Assembly (NCBI GenBank): GCA_037954235.1
Contig: JBBMOA010000001.1
Coordinates: 16,753,480 to 16,817,479 of the forward strand
DNA length: 64,000 nucleotides
Origin: Aulostomus chinensis
Taxonomy: Eukaryota > Chordata > Actinopteri > Syngnathiformes > Aulostomidae
Direction: 5' to 3'
Made by a program: the position numbers and the translations under genes. Positions 12,537 through 23,600 of the stretch are shown here, one piece after another. The notes under the pieces were generated by a model. It had not been told where the DNA came from. It searched no databases and saw only the letters and a list, made by a program, of their open reading frames with translations. Positions within the stretch are counted from its first letter, which is position 1; each line of letters opens with the position of its first letter.

Positions 12537-13855
12537 TCAAGTGTGTGTTCTCCTCATGTGTCTTTTCAGACATCCTTTTTCTGAAAATCTTTTGCAACAA
12601 AATGCACAGGGGAATGGTTTCTCCCCAGTGTGCGTTTTCATGTGCTTTCCCAGATTTCCCTTTTGTGAGAATCTTTTGCCACAAAGTGCACAGGGAAATG
12701 GTTTCTCCCCAGTGTGCACGTTCAGGTGCCTTTTCAGATGTCCCTGTTCTGAGAATGTTTTGCCACACACTGAGCAGCCGAATGTTTTCTCTCCAGTATG
12801 TCTTCTCATATGTCTATTCAGACAACCCCTTTCTGAAAATCTTGTGCCGCAAACTGAGCAGGGGAATGGTTTCTCTCCAGTATGGGCTCTCCTAATGTGT
12901 CTTTTCAGACAATCCCTTTCTGAAAATCTTGTGCTGCAAACTGCGCATGGGAATGGTTTCTCTCCAGTATTGGCTCTCCTAATGTGTCTTTTCACACTTG
13001 CCTTTTCTGCAAATGTGGTGCCACAAACTGAGCATGGGAATGGTTTCTCTCCAGTATGTGTTCTCTTCATGTGTCTTTTTAGATATCCATTTTCTGAAAA
13101 CCCTGTGCCGCAAACTGAGCAGGGGTATGGTTTTTCTCCAGTGTGTGTTTTCATGTGTACATCCAAATTCCTTCTGTAACTAAAACCTTTACTGCACTTT
13201 GAGCACCTAAAGGGACGCTCATCCTCACTGACTTCTGTCTCAGATTCAGAAGGACCAAAGGTCACGTTCCTGATGATCTCTGATTCTCTTCCAGTCTTTA
13301 GTTTTTGTTCTTTTGAGCTGCAATGACTCGCTTCCTGTCCTGGGCTCAATTTCTGAAGCATATTCCTCCTTGAGCCAAAGGGTTCCTTGTGCTCAGAAGT
13401 GGCCGTGTTATCAGGTCTGACCCAATCATCCTCACTGACTTCAGTCTCAGCTTCAGAAGAGTCTGACATCTGGTCTTCAGTCTGGGGTTGTACAAGTGGA
13501 TCTGGATCTACCTTGCTGGCTGGTTCTGGTTCTGGTTCTGGTCCTCCACACTCTTCTCCATCAGCTTCTGTTTTCAGAGGATGAATTGGGTTGCTGCTCA
13601 GAGACTCTTCTTTCAAGTTCTCCTCAGTTAGACTCTGATGAAGATGTGGGAACTGAGGTTTCTCTTCGTCCCCTTCACTCTTCACAGGAACCAGAGTGAA
13701 GGGGAACGTGGTGATATCAGCCTCCTCCTGCCCTTGAAGCTGCCCTCCCTCCTCACTGGTCCAGAGCTCCTCCCACTCCTCTTTAATGTGGGGGGGCTCT
13801 GGGTCCTGCAGCTCAGGGGGAACCTCTTCTTTAATCACCAGCAGCTGCTCCACAT
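12537..13855 (-). CDS. C2H2 zinc-finger protein, exon 2 (linker plus eight fingers)
   Basis: This exon encodes residues 89-527 of a 527-residue protein after joining to the leader exon (14930-14666). The splice acceptor TCCTGCAG ends at 13856, and the phase fits (G|AT giving Asp89). An acidic linker (about 89-300) contains DVEQLLVIKEEVPPELQDPE and two similar SE(A/S)ETEVSED blocks. Eight C2H2 fingers follow at about 304-527, joined by TGEKP-type linkers, so sequence-specific DNA binding in the nucleus is expected. Finger 3 (CSVC...RHIRRAN) has Asn in place of the final zinc-binding His. The stop falls immediately after the last finger. The overall plan is that of the large fish family called 'gastrula zinc finger'- or 'oocyte zinc finger'-like. 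Targets cannot be told. Apart from possible transposon-derived elements upstream, no regulation is visible. Confidence 0.88.
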
Positions 13856-14665
13856 CTGCAGGACACAAACAGCAACATCAGAAATCTCTTCATTTGACTC
13901 TGAAACAGCGGAGCAACAGACAGAAACAGAAATCAACTCAATGAAAAGAGACGTCCTGCTACTGAGGACCAGTCAGCAAACTGGGAGCAGAAACGCTGGC
14001 TTCAGATGCTTGGATCAACGTTGTGTCACCCAGGTCAAAGGTCATAGGTCCCCTCTGCTGAATGGTTTTGTCCATTCATGATCACATCTGCTAGTCAGAA
14101 TGTTCATTTCTAGAATGAGACCCTGTAGGAGAATGAGAGTTCAGTCCCTAGAACCAGAGGGAACCTGTACTGATGCTAAACATGTCAGTCCACCCAAACA
14201 CAGCAACATGCAGTCAGCCAAGGTCGAAGATTAGTTTATTAAAAATAATCAGGAAATGTCCCTTTCCTTTCCAGTAATTGAGGAAAACTCTGGCTGGGAC
14301 AAAATTTGTAACGTGTAACCTATGAGATGTTTCTCCGTGTTTCTTAGTTTTGTTTTTTTCTTCCAAACAAATACAAAAAGCAGTAGAACTACGGCGGGAA
14401 GGACGCAGCCTGGAAACCAAACAGCGCCATCTACTTGTTGGTCAGGAAGCAGCCAAGATGGCGCCCAGCGTGTCCCGAGCCAGGTGAGGTTTTAAGGCTC
14501 CACCAACACCGAATAGCCGTCAACTACGAAACACTTCTACGTTGTTCCACTCCTGCTCAGACGGTCTGAGCACAATGACCCGGATTACGGACACAACCAG
14601 ACCGGAGACACTTGCTGGCAGGACTGCGGTCTCTCGGTTCTCCTGGTCAGTGTGGGGGGACTCAC
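13856..14665 (-). other. Intron of the zinc-finger gene
   Basis: An 810-bp intron in phase 1. The donor is G|GTGAGT at 14666/14665 and the acceptor TCCTGCAG ends at 13856. Joining gives ...RVRLDRA-DVEQLLVIKEE, the junction sequence seen throughout this fish gene family, and a total coding length of 1584 nt including the stop. Nothing else is recognised inside. A plus-strand CAAGATGGCGCC (14452-14463) resembles a YY1 site. Confidence 0.85.
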
Positions 14666-14930
14666 CTGCTCTGTCCAGCCTGACTCGGGGCTTCAGCACG
14701 GCATCGAGCAGCAACCTCTGCCGGTGGTTCTCCCGCTCGTACTCCGCCACGGTTTCCTCCAGCAGAGCCACGATCTGCTCCGCGGCCGCCGCCAGCCGCT
14801 CGGTGAGCAGTGCTCTCAGCACCGGGACTCCAGCCGCTGAGTCTCCTTCTCCCAGCTGCAGCAGGAAGTCTTCAGCGGCGGCGAGGATCCGCTCCTGGAC
14901 CGACACCCGCAGCAGCTGCGTGGCGCACAT
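14666..14930 (-). CDS. C2H2 zinc-finger protein, exon 1 (leader/coiled-coil exon)
   Basis: Encodes residues 1-88, MCATQLLRVSVQERILAAAE at the start and LLLDAVLKPRVRLDRA at the end, then a GTGAGT donor. The segment LLTERLAAAAEQIVALLEET followed by VAEYERENHRQRLLLDAVLK matches the fish zinc-finger leader module (AAAEEI..LFE.TIAEYEEE...RQR.LLDAV), a short amphipathic, probably coiled-coil region. Two partly similar helices (8-27 and 38-66) suggest an internal duplication of this module, longer than the usual single copy. The ATG at 14930 is the first in frame and sits in GC-rich sequence typical of a 5' exon. The frame runs on past the donor to 14520, but the splice model is far better supported. 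Confidence 0.82.
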
Positions 14931-15223
14931 GTTGAGGTTCTACCGGCGCCACTCAGCCTTCAGGAGACAAAGACCGAGGCCTTCCGCTTCTTTTCTTCTT
15001 CTTCTTCTTCAAAACGAGCAGAGTCCAAGCTCTGTTCTCTGTGCCACTCCAGACTCGCTAACCTGGTAGCAGCGGTAGTGATGAGTGGAGTGATCCAGGA
15101 TTTCGTTTTGAAAAACGGTTATCGATGACGTATTTAGTGACGTCCAAAGCCTCGCCGACCGGCAGTGACCACGTGACTGATTCAAGACCTGGTTCTCCGG
15201 CTTGGCGTGAGATTCTAAACCAC
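14931..15223 (-). promoter_or_regulatory. Probable promoter/5' UTR region of the zinc-finger gene
   Basis: GC-rich sequence directly upstream (on the minus strand) of the leader exon, with CpGs and near-CRE words GATGACGTA (15124) and GTGACGTCC (15137). No TATA box at a convincing distance. The region ends where a transposon-like element begins (15224). The assignment rests on position and composition only. Confidence 0.4.
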
Positions 15224-15618
15224 GAAAGCCTGATTTATGCTTCTGCGTCGCGTCGACGCAAACCCCAACAAAATCCTGCCTCCGTGTCGCGTAAACGCGT
15301 GGTGACGTCAACGTCGAGGACTGTAATTGGTCCGCTCAGAACGTCATTTCCGGTTCAGTCGCAGCACAACAACACCGCCATTTTCAAAGTTTCTGTGGTG
15401 AAAGCGTCAAGAAAAAATGGACCAAGCCGAAGAAAGGATTATTGGCAGCACTACAAAGACTGACAAATGGCCAACAATTGTTGTCTGTGACCGGAAGAAA
15501 ACCAAGGAATCCGACAAGAGCCCCGTAAACAATACAAAGACAAAGCCACACCCCCTAGCGGCTTGGCGGTGAATTGCAGAGCAACGCGTTCCCTCGACGC
15601 AGAATAAACCAGGCTTTC
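15224..15618. mobile_element. Non-autonomous DNA transposon (MITE-like) with imperfect terminal inverted repeats
   Basis: The left end GAAAGCCTGATTTATGCTTC, followed by TGCGTCG, mirrors the right end, which on the minus strand reads GAAAGCCTGGTTTATTCTGC then GTCG. The repeats span about 25 bp with a 2-bp gap and one substitution. The 395-bp body is too short for a transposase, though 15416 onward is open for about 45 codons (MDQAEERIIGSTTKTDKWPT...). The ends resemble fish PIF/Harbinger-type termini, but I see no clear 3-bp target duplication, so the superfamily is uncertain. It contains a perfect TGACGTCA palindrome (15303-15310). Confidence 0.6.
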
Positions 15619-16051
15619 CAGTCGCACCTGTTTTACGCCCCCGTGCCAGATAAGGACCCCCATCGGGCTGTGCCACTCTGGAGGGAGCGCGTCTCACAGT
15701 CAGTCAGCGGAACCATGCGGATCCGGGCCGGAGCTGTGGGAAGGAGCGCCAATTGTATCGGGTTGTTGTTTTCTGGACTGCAGCAGAACAGGAGCAGCCG
15801 GGACTGGAATGTAGAAGTAGGTTATCTTGAAGTTGACTAAGTTATGGTGAACGATATTGTGGTTCAACACTTTAATGAGCTTTAAGGCAAACATATTTCA
15901 TGAGGAAACAACGCCGGAATTGGACGGATTTCAGCGGCACACAACAACGTATCCGATACACCTCATTGGAAACCTGGTGGTCTCAGACTAAGAAACACCA
16001 GTCACCATGAAGAAAGGAACTTTTAGCTGAGTACTCATGTTCTTTTCTGCA
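15619..16051. other. Non-coding stretch between the MITE and the hAT relic
   Basis: No motif-bearing frames. It ends with a pyrimidine tract and AG (16041-16052) that looks like the former splice acceptor of the hAT BED exon. Confidence 0.4.
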
Positions 16052-17485
16052 GGTTGAATGTGGCATTTGTTGGACAGAAGCGTCTCATCTCAACAAAAGC
16101 ACCTCTTCAGTGCTGAGGCATGATGGGGCCAGGCATGAGAATGAAGTCCCAGATCCACCAGGATGAACTCAGGTATACAGCCACTCTCCAACTGACTCAC
16201 AGTTGCTTCATTGATCATTAATTCCTCTTCATTTCTTCTCTCCTTCATCTTTAACCATCCAGCTTCCAGGAAGCAGATGCTGGATGAGGCTCTGCTGAAT
16301 TTCATCCTGAAGGACTGCCAGCCCCTCAGCACTGTTGAGAGGGAAGGGTTCAGGGAACTGGTTCAGGTCCTTGAGCCTCATATGTTTGCCAACCAGAAAG
16401 GTTTGTGTGGAAATGATCTAAAGCAGTCGTTGATATCTCCAGTTTATTTCATCTCTAATTTCAATGTATTGATTTACTCTGGGTGTCATTTTCAGACCAT
16501 CAAACAAACGGTGGCCAAAAAGTACCAGGAGGAACGGGAAGGAGTGAAAAAGGAAGTCCAGCTGCCATGTGGACATCTGTGGACATGGAGGCTCCCTTGG
16601 CTCTGACCTGTCACTGCATTAGTGAGAATGAATGTGTTGGGAGTGCAAGACTTTCCACAAAGTCACCCTGCTGACAGTTTGGCCCCAGTCCAAAGAGGCC
16701 TGATGGAGGACTGGGCCATCACCAACAAAGTCAAGTGTCTTGTGAGCGACGCAGCACCAAACATGACAGCATCCACTAGACAGCTCCAAATTCACCACTC
16801 AGTCTGCACTGCACATCGTCTGAATCTAGGAGTCAGAAAATCCTGTGATCAGATCCCCACTTCCATCATCAGACACAAAGCCAGGAACACTGTCACATCC
16901 TTCAGATCAGCACTACAGCCAAGGAGAAGCTGGCTCAGGTGCAGCAACAGATGGGAGGGCCAACCCTGAAACTCATCAGTGAGGTGCCAACACGCTGGAA
17001 CAGCACACACAGCTGTCAGGGCTGCATGATGAGAGGGAACCAGTGTGGGAACCTCTGGCCTCTCTAAGACAGATTTGACTCCACTGACAGCTGAGGAGTT
17101 CACCACCATAGGAGAAGCACTTCTAGTAAACAGAGGTCATTCTAGTAGCCTGGTCCCTCTGTGGTTGAGCTATAATTTTAGGAAATATGGTCATTATTCA
17201 ATGATGACATCTCTCTGCTGAATAATGTAGAACTGAACGGATCCACTGGACCTTCTTTTTACAAACAGCAGCATGCAGCAGCTGTCCTGAGTGGAAAACT
17301 GCACATTTCTGTTGGTGAGAGTTAATCAAGTGATGGACTTTGTCTCTCAACAGAAGCTGTGTGGAAAAACCCTGCAGCTACGAGCGCTTCAGATTCTGAG
17401 AGTGATTCTTCCGCCATTGGCTGGTTTAACCTGGCGTCTGACCGTGGAGGTGGCCGAGAGGAGCGTGACATGGCTGCACAGGTAA
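16052..17485 (+). pseudogene. ZBED-type hAT transposase pseudogene
   Basis: Pieces in order: a BED finger (16053-16163) with ECGIC...LRHDGARH, that is Cx2C and Hx4H; the ZBED1-like block RKQMLDEALLNFILKDCQPL then STVEREGFRELVQ (16267-16410); a likely intron ending CATTTTCAG (about 16494); KQTVAKKYQEEREGVKKEV; a frameshift; MWTSVDMEAPLALTCH, where the usual catalytic Asp before MWTS is lost; another frame change; MEDWAITNKVKCLVSDAAPN with the second catalytic Asp context; then C-terminal debris to 17485. ZBED1-like proteins act as transposases or host DNA-binding factors. This copy has several frameshifts and stops and cannot make a full protein. It may have been an intron-containing ZBED gene rather than a simple transposon. 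Confidence 0.82.
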
Positions 17486-17627
17486 ATCAACTAAAGCAGT
17501 GTTAGTCTTTGGCAGCAGGCCAGGCCGACAAATGCTAATGTCTCTGACTGACTGACTGATGAAGTTGGACCATTGGTCAGCCACAATGATGCATGACCAC
17601 AAATAGAGGCCTGGGTCTTGATGAAGC

Positions 17628-20600
17628 TCACATGACTGTCAGCATCATTTGGAGGATAGTAGCAACTCTCACCACATCACTGTAGCATCATTTCTTAGGT
17701 TCATAGCAACTCTCATTACATCACTGTCAGCATCATTTTCAGGTTTTTAGCAAGGATACTACATTACTGTCAGTGTCCTTTTGAGGTTTTTAGCAACTCT
17801 CACTACATGACGGTCACCATCATTTTTTAGGTTTGGAGCAACTCTCACGACATCACTGTAGCATCATTTTCAGGTTAGTAGCAACTCTCACGACATCACT
17901 GTAGCATCATTTCTTAGGTTAGTAGCAACTCTCATTACATCACTGTAGCATCATTTTTAGGTTCGTAGCAACTCTCACGACATCACTGTCAGCATCATTT
18001 TAAGGTTAGTAGCAAGTCTCACTTCATCACTTTCAGCATCATTTTGAGGATAGTAGCAACTCTCACTACATTACTGAAGCATCATTTTGGAGGATAGTAG
18101 CAACTCTAACGACATCACTGTAAGCATCATTTTTAGGTTCGTAGCAACTCTCACTACATCACTGTGGCATCATTTTTAGGTTTGTAGCAACTCTCACTAT
18201 ATTACTTTAGCATCATTTTGAGGATAGTAGCAACTCTCACGACATCACTGGAGCCTCAGTTTTAGGTTACTAGCAACTCTCATTACATCACTGTAGCATC
18301 ATTTTGAGGTTCGTAGAAACTCTCACGACATCACTGTCAGCATCATTTTAAGGTTAGTAGCAACTCTCACGACATCACTGTCACCATTATTTTTAATTTC
18401 GTAGTAACTCTCACTACATTACTGTAGCATCATTTCTTAGGTTAGTAGCAACTCTCATTACATCAGTGGAGCCTCATTTTGAAATAAGTAGCAACTCTCA
18501 TTACATTACTGTAGCATCATTTTGAGATTAGTAGCAACTTGCACCACATCACTGTAGCATCATTTTCAGGTTTTTAGCAACTCTCACGATATCACTGTCA
18601 GCATCCTTTTGAGGTTTGTAGCAACTCTCACTTCATCACTTTCAGCATCATTTTGAGGATAGTAGCAACTCTCACTACATTACTGAAGCATCATTTTGGA
18701 GGATAGTAGCAACTCTAACGACATCACTGTAAGCATCATTTTTAGGTTAGTAGCAACTCTCACGACATCACTCTAGCATCATTTTGAGGTCGGTAACAAC
18801 TCTCACCACATCACTGGAGCATCATTTCTGAGGTACATAGCGACTTTCACAACATCACTTTAGCATCATTTTGAGATTAGTAGCAACTCTCACCACATCA
18901 CTGTAGCATCATTTCTTAGGTTTGTAGCAACTCTCATTACATCACTGTAGCATCATTTTGAGGTTCGTAGAAACTCTCACGACATCACTTTCAGCATCAT
19001 TTTGAGATTAGTAGCAACTCTCACCATATAACTTTAGCATCATTTTGAGGATAGTAGCAACTCTCACGACATTACTGGAGCCTCATTTTGAGGTTTTTAG
19101 CAACTATCACTACATCACTGTGGCATCATTTCTTAGGTTTGTCGCAACTCTCATTACATCACTGTAGCATCATTTTGAGGTTCAAAGAAACTCTCACGAC
19201 ATCACTGTCAGCATCATTTTAAGGTTAGCAGCAAGTCTCACTACATGACTGTCACCATCATTTTGAGGTTAGTAGCAACTCTCACCACATCACTGTAGCA
19301 TCATTTCTTAGGTTAGTAGCAACTCTCATTACATCACTGCAGCATCATTTTGAGATTAGTAGCAACTCTCACCACATCACTGTAGAATCATTTCTTAGGT
19401 TAGTAGCAACTCTCATTACATCACTTTAGCATCATTTTGAGATTAGTAGCAACCCTCATTACATCACTGTAGAATCATTTTGAGGTTCGTAGTAACTCTC
19501 ACCCCATCACTGTGGCATCATTTCTTAGGTTAGTAGCAACTCTCATTACATCACTGTCAGCATCATTTTGAGGTTTTTAGCAACTCTCACCACATCACTG
19601 TGGCATCATTTTAAGGTTTTAAGCAACTCTCACTGCATCACTGGAGCATCATTTTGAGATTTTTAGCAACTCTCACCACATCACTTTAGCATCATTTCTG
19701 AGATTAGAAGAAACTGTCACTACATCACTGCAGAATCATTTTGAGGTTTTTAGCAACTCTTCCTACATCACTGCAGCATCATTTTGAGGTTTTTAGCAAC
19801 TCTTCCTACATCACTGTCACATCATTTTGAGATTTTTAGCAACTCTCACGACATGACTGTCAGCATCATTTTTAAAGGTTTTAAGCAACTCTTACTGCAT
19901 CACTGGAGCATCATTTTGAGGTTTTTAGCAACCTAATACATTACTGTAGCATCATTTTGAGGATCGTAGCAACTCTCACAACCTCACTGTAGAATCATTT
20001 TGAGGTTCGTAGCAACTCTCACCACATTACTTTAGCATCATTTTGAGGTTCGTAGCAACTCTCACCACATCACTGTAGCATCATTTCTTAAGTAAGTAGC
20101 AACTCTCATTACATCACTTTGGCATGATTTTGAAATTACTATCAACTCTCACCACATCACTGTAGCATCATTTTGAGGTTCTTAACAACTCTCACTAAAT
20201 GACTGTCAGCATCATTTTGAGGTTTTAAGCAACTCTTACTGCATCACTGGAGCATCATTTTGAGGTCCGTAGCAACTCTCACTACATCACTGTAGCATCA
20301 TTTGAGATTTTAAGCAACTCTCACTACATCACTGTAGCATCATTTTGAGATTTGAAGCAACTCTCACGACATCACTTTAGCATCATTTCTTAGATGAGTA
20401 GCAACTCTCACTGTATCACTGTAGCATCATTTTGAGGTTTTTAGCAACTCTCACTACATCACTGTAGCATCATTTTGAGGGTCGTAGCAACTCTCACTAC
20501 ATTACTGACAGCATCATTTTGATTTTTTTTTTCAACTCTCACCACATCACTTTAGCATCATTTTGAGTTTTTTAGCAACTCTTACCACATTACTGTCGCA

Positions 20601-23600
20601 TCATTTGGAGGATAGTAGCAACTCTCACGACATCACTCTAGCATCATTTTGAGGTCGGTAACAACTCTCACCACATCACTGGAGCATCATTTCTTAGGTA
20701 CATAGCGACTTTCACAACATCACTTTTGCATCATTTTGAGATTAGTAGCAACTCTCACCACATCACTGTAGCATCATTTCTTAGGTTTGTAGCAACTCTC
20801 ATTACATCACTGTAGCATCATTTTGAGGTTCGTAGAAACTCTCACGACATCACTTTCAGCATCATTTTGAGATTAGTAGCAACTCTCACCATATAACTTT
20901 AGCATCATTTTGAGGATAGTAGCAACTCTCACGACATTACTGGAGCCTCATTTTGAGGTTTTTAGCAACTATCACTACATCACTGTGGCATCATTTCTTA
21001 GGTTTGTCGCAACTCTCATTACATCACTGTAGCATCATTTTGAGGTTCAAAGAAACTCTCACGACATCACTGTCAGCATCATTTTAAGGTTAGCAGCAAG
21101 TCTCACTACATGACTGTCACCATCATTTTGAGGTTAGTAGCAACTCTCACCACATCACTGTAGCATCATTTCTTAGGTTAGTAGCAACTCTCATTACATC
21201 ACTGCAGCATCATTTTGAGATTAGTAGCAACTCTCACCACATCACTGTAGAATCATTTCTTAGGTTAGTAGCAACTCTCATTACATCACTTTAGCATCAT
21301 TTTGAGATTAGTAGCAACCCTCATTACATCACTGTAGAATCATTTTGAGGTTCGTAGTAACTCTCACCCCATCACTGTGGCATCATTTCTTAGGTTAGTA
21401 GCAACTCTCATTACATCACTGTAGCATCATTTTGAGGTTTTTAGCAACTCTCACCACATCACTGTGGCATCATTTTAAGGTTTTAAGCAACTCTCACTGC
21501 ATCACTGGAGCATCATTTTGAGATTTTTAGCAACTCTCACCACATCACTTTAGCATCATTTCTGAGATTAGAAGAAACTGTCACTACATCACTGCAGAAT
21601 CATTTTGAGGTTTTTAGCAACTCTTCCTACATCACTGCAGCATCATTTTGAGGTTTTTAGCAACTCTTCCTACATCACTGTCACATCATTTTGAGATTTT
21701 TAGCAACTCTCACGACATCACTGTAGCATCATTTGGAGGATAGTAGCAACTCTCACGACATGACTGTCAGCATCATTTTTAAAGGTTTTAAGCAACTCTT
21801 ACTGCATCACTGGAGCATCATTTTGAGGTTTTTAGCAACCTAATACATTACTGTAGCATCATTTTGAGGATCGTAGCAACTCTCACAACCTCACTGTAGA
21901 ATCATTTTGAGGTTCGTAGCAACTCTCACCACATTACTTTAGCATCATTTTGAGGTTCGTAGCAACTCTCACCACATCACTGTAGCATCATTTCTTAAGT
22001 AAGTAGCAACTCTCATTACATCACTTTGGCATGATTTTGAAATTACTATCAACTCTCACCACATCACTGTAGCATCATTTTGAGGTTCTTAACAACTCTC
22101 ACTACATGACTGTCAGCATCATTTTGAGGTTTTAAGCAACTCTTACTGCATCACTGGAGCATCATTTTGAGGTCCGTAGCAACTCTCACTACATCACTGT
22201 AGCATCATTTGAGATTTTAAGCAACTCTCACTACATCACTGTAGCATCATTTTGAGATTTTAAGCAACTCTCACGACATCACTTTAGCATCATTTCTTAG
22301 ATGAGTAGCAACTCTCACTGTATCACTGTAGCATCATTTTGAGGTTTTTAGCAACTCTCACTACATCACTGTAGCATCATTTTGAGGGTCGTAGCAACTC
22401 TCACTACATTACTGACAGCATCATTTTGATTTTTTTTTTCAACTCTCACCACATCACTTTAGCATCATTTTGAGTTTTTTAGCAACTCTTACCACATTAC
22501 TGTCGCATCATTTGGAGGATAGTAGCAACTCTCACGACATCACTCTAGCATCATTTTGAGGTCGGTAACAACTCTCACCACATCACTGGAGCATCATTTC
22601 TTAGGTACATAGCGACTTTCACAACATCACTTTTGCATCATTTTGAGATTAGTAGCAACTCTCACCACATCACTGTAGCATCATTTCTTAGGTTTGTAGC
22701 AACTCTCATTACATCACTGTAGCATCATTTTGAGGTTGGTAGAAACTCTCACGACATCACTTTCAGCATCATTTTGAGATTAGTAGCAACTCTCACCATA
22801 TAACTTTAGCATCATTTTGAGGATAGTAGCAACTCTCACGACATTACTGGAGCCTCATTTTGAGGTTTTTAGCAACTATCACTACATCACTGTGGCATCA
22901 TTTCTTAGGTTTGTCGCAACTCTCATTACATCACTGTAGCATCATTTTGAGGTTCAAAGAAACTCTCACGACATCACTGTCAGCATCATTTTAAGGTTAG
23001 CAGCAAGTCTCACTACATGACTGTCACCATCATTTTGAGGTTAGTAGCAACTCTCACCACATCACTGTAGCATCATTTCTTAGGTTAGTAGCAACTCTCA
23101 TTACATCACTTTAGCATCATTTTGAGATTAGTAGCAACTCTCACCCCATCACTGTGGCATCATTTCTTAGGTTAGTAGCAACTCTCATTACATCACTGTC
23201 AGCATCATTTTGAGGTTTTTAGCAACTCTCACTACATGACTGTAGCATCATTTTTTAGGTTAATAGCAACTCTCACCACATCACTGTGGCATCATATTAA
23301 GGTTTTAAGAAACTCTTACTGCATCACTGGAGCATCATTTTGAGATTTGAAGCAACTCTCACCACATCACTTTACCATCATTTCTTAGATTAGTAGCAAC
23401 TCTCACTACATCACTGCAGCATCATTTTGAGGTTTTTAGCAACTCTTCCTACATCACTGTAGCATCATTTTGAGGATAGTAGCAAATCTCACTTCATGAC
23501 TGTCAGCATCATTTTGAGGTTCGTAGCAACTCTTACTACATCACTGGAGCATCATTTTGAGGTTCGTAGCAACTCTCACCACATTACTGTAGCATCATTT

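Noticed and set aside
12541..13179. A 212-codon plus-strand frame with repeated Cys-rich blocks
   Set aside because: It is the antisense shadow of the zinc-finger repeats.
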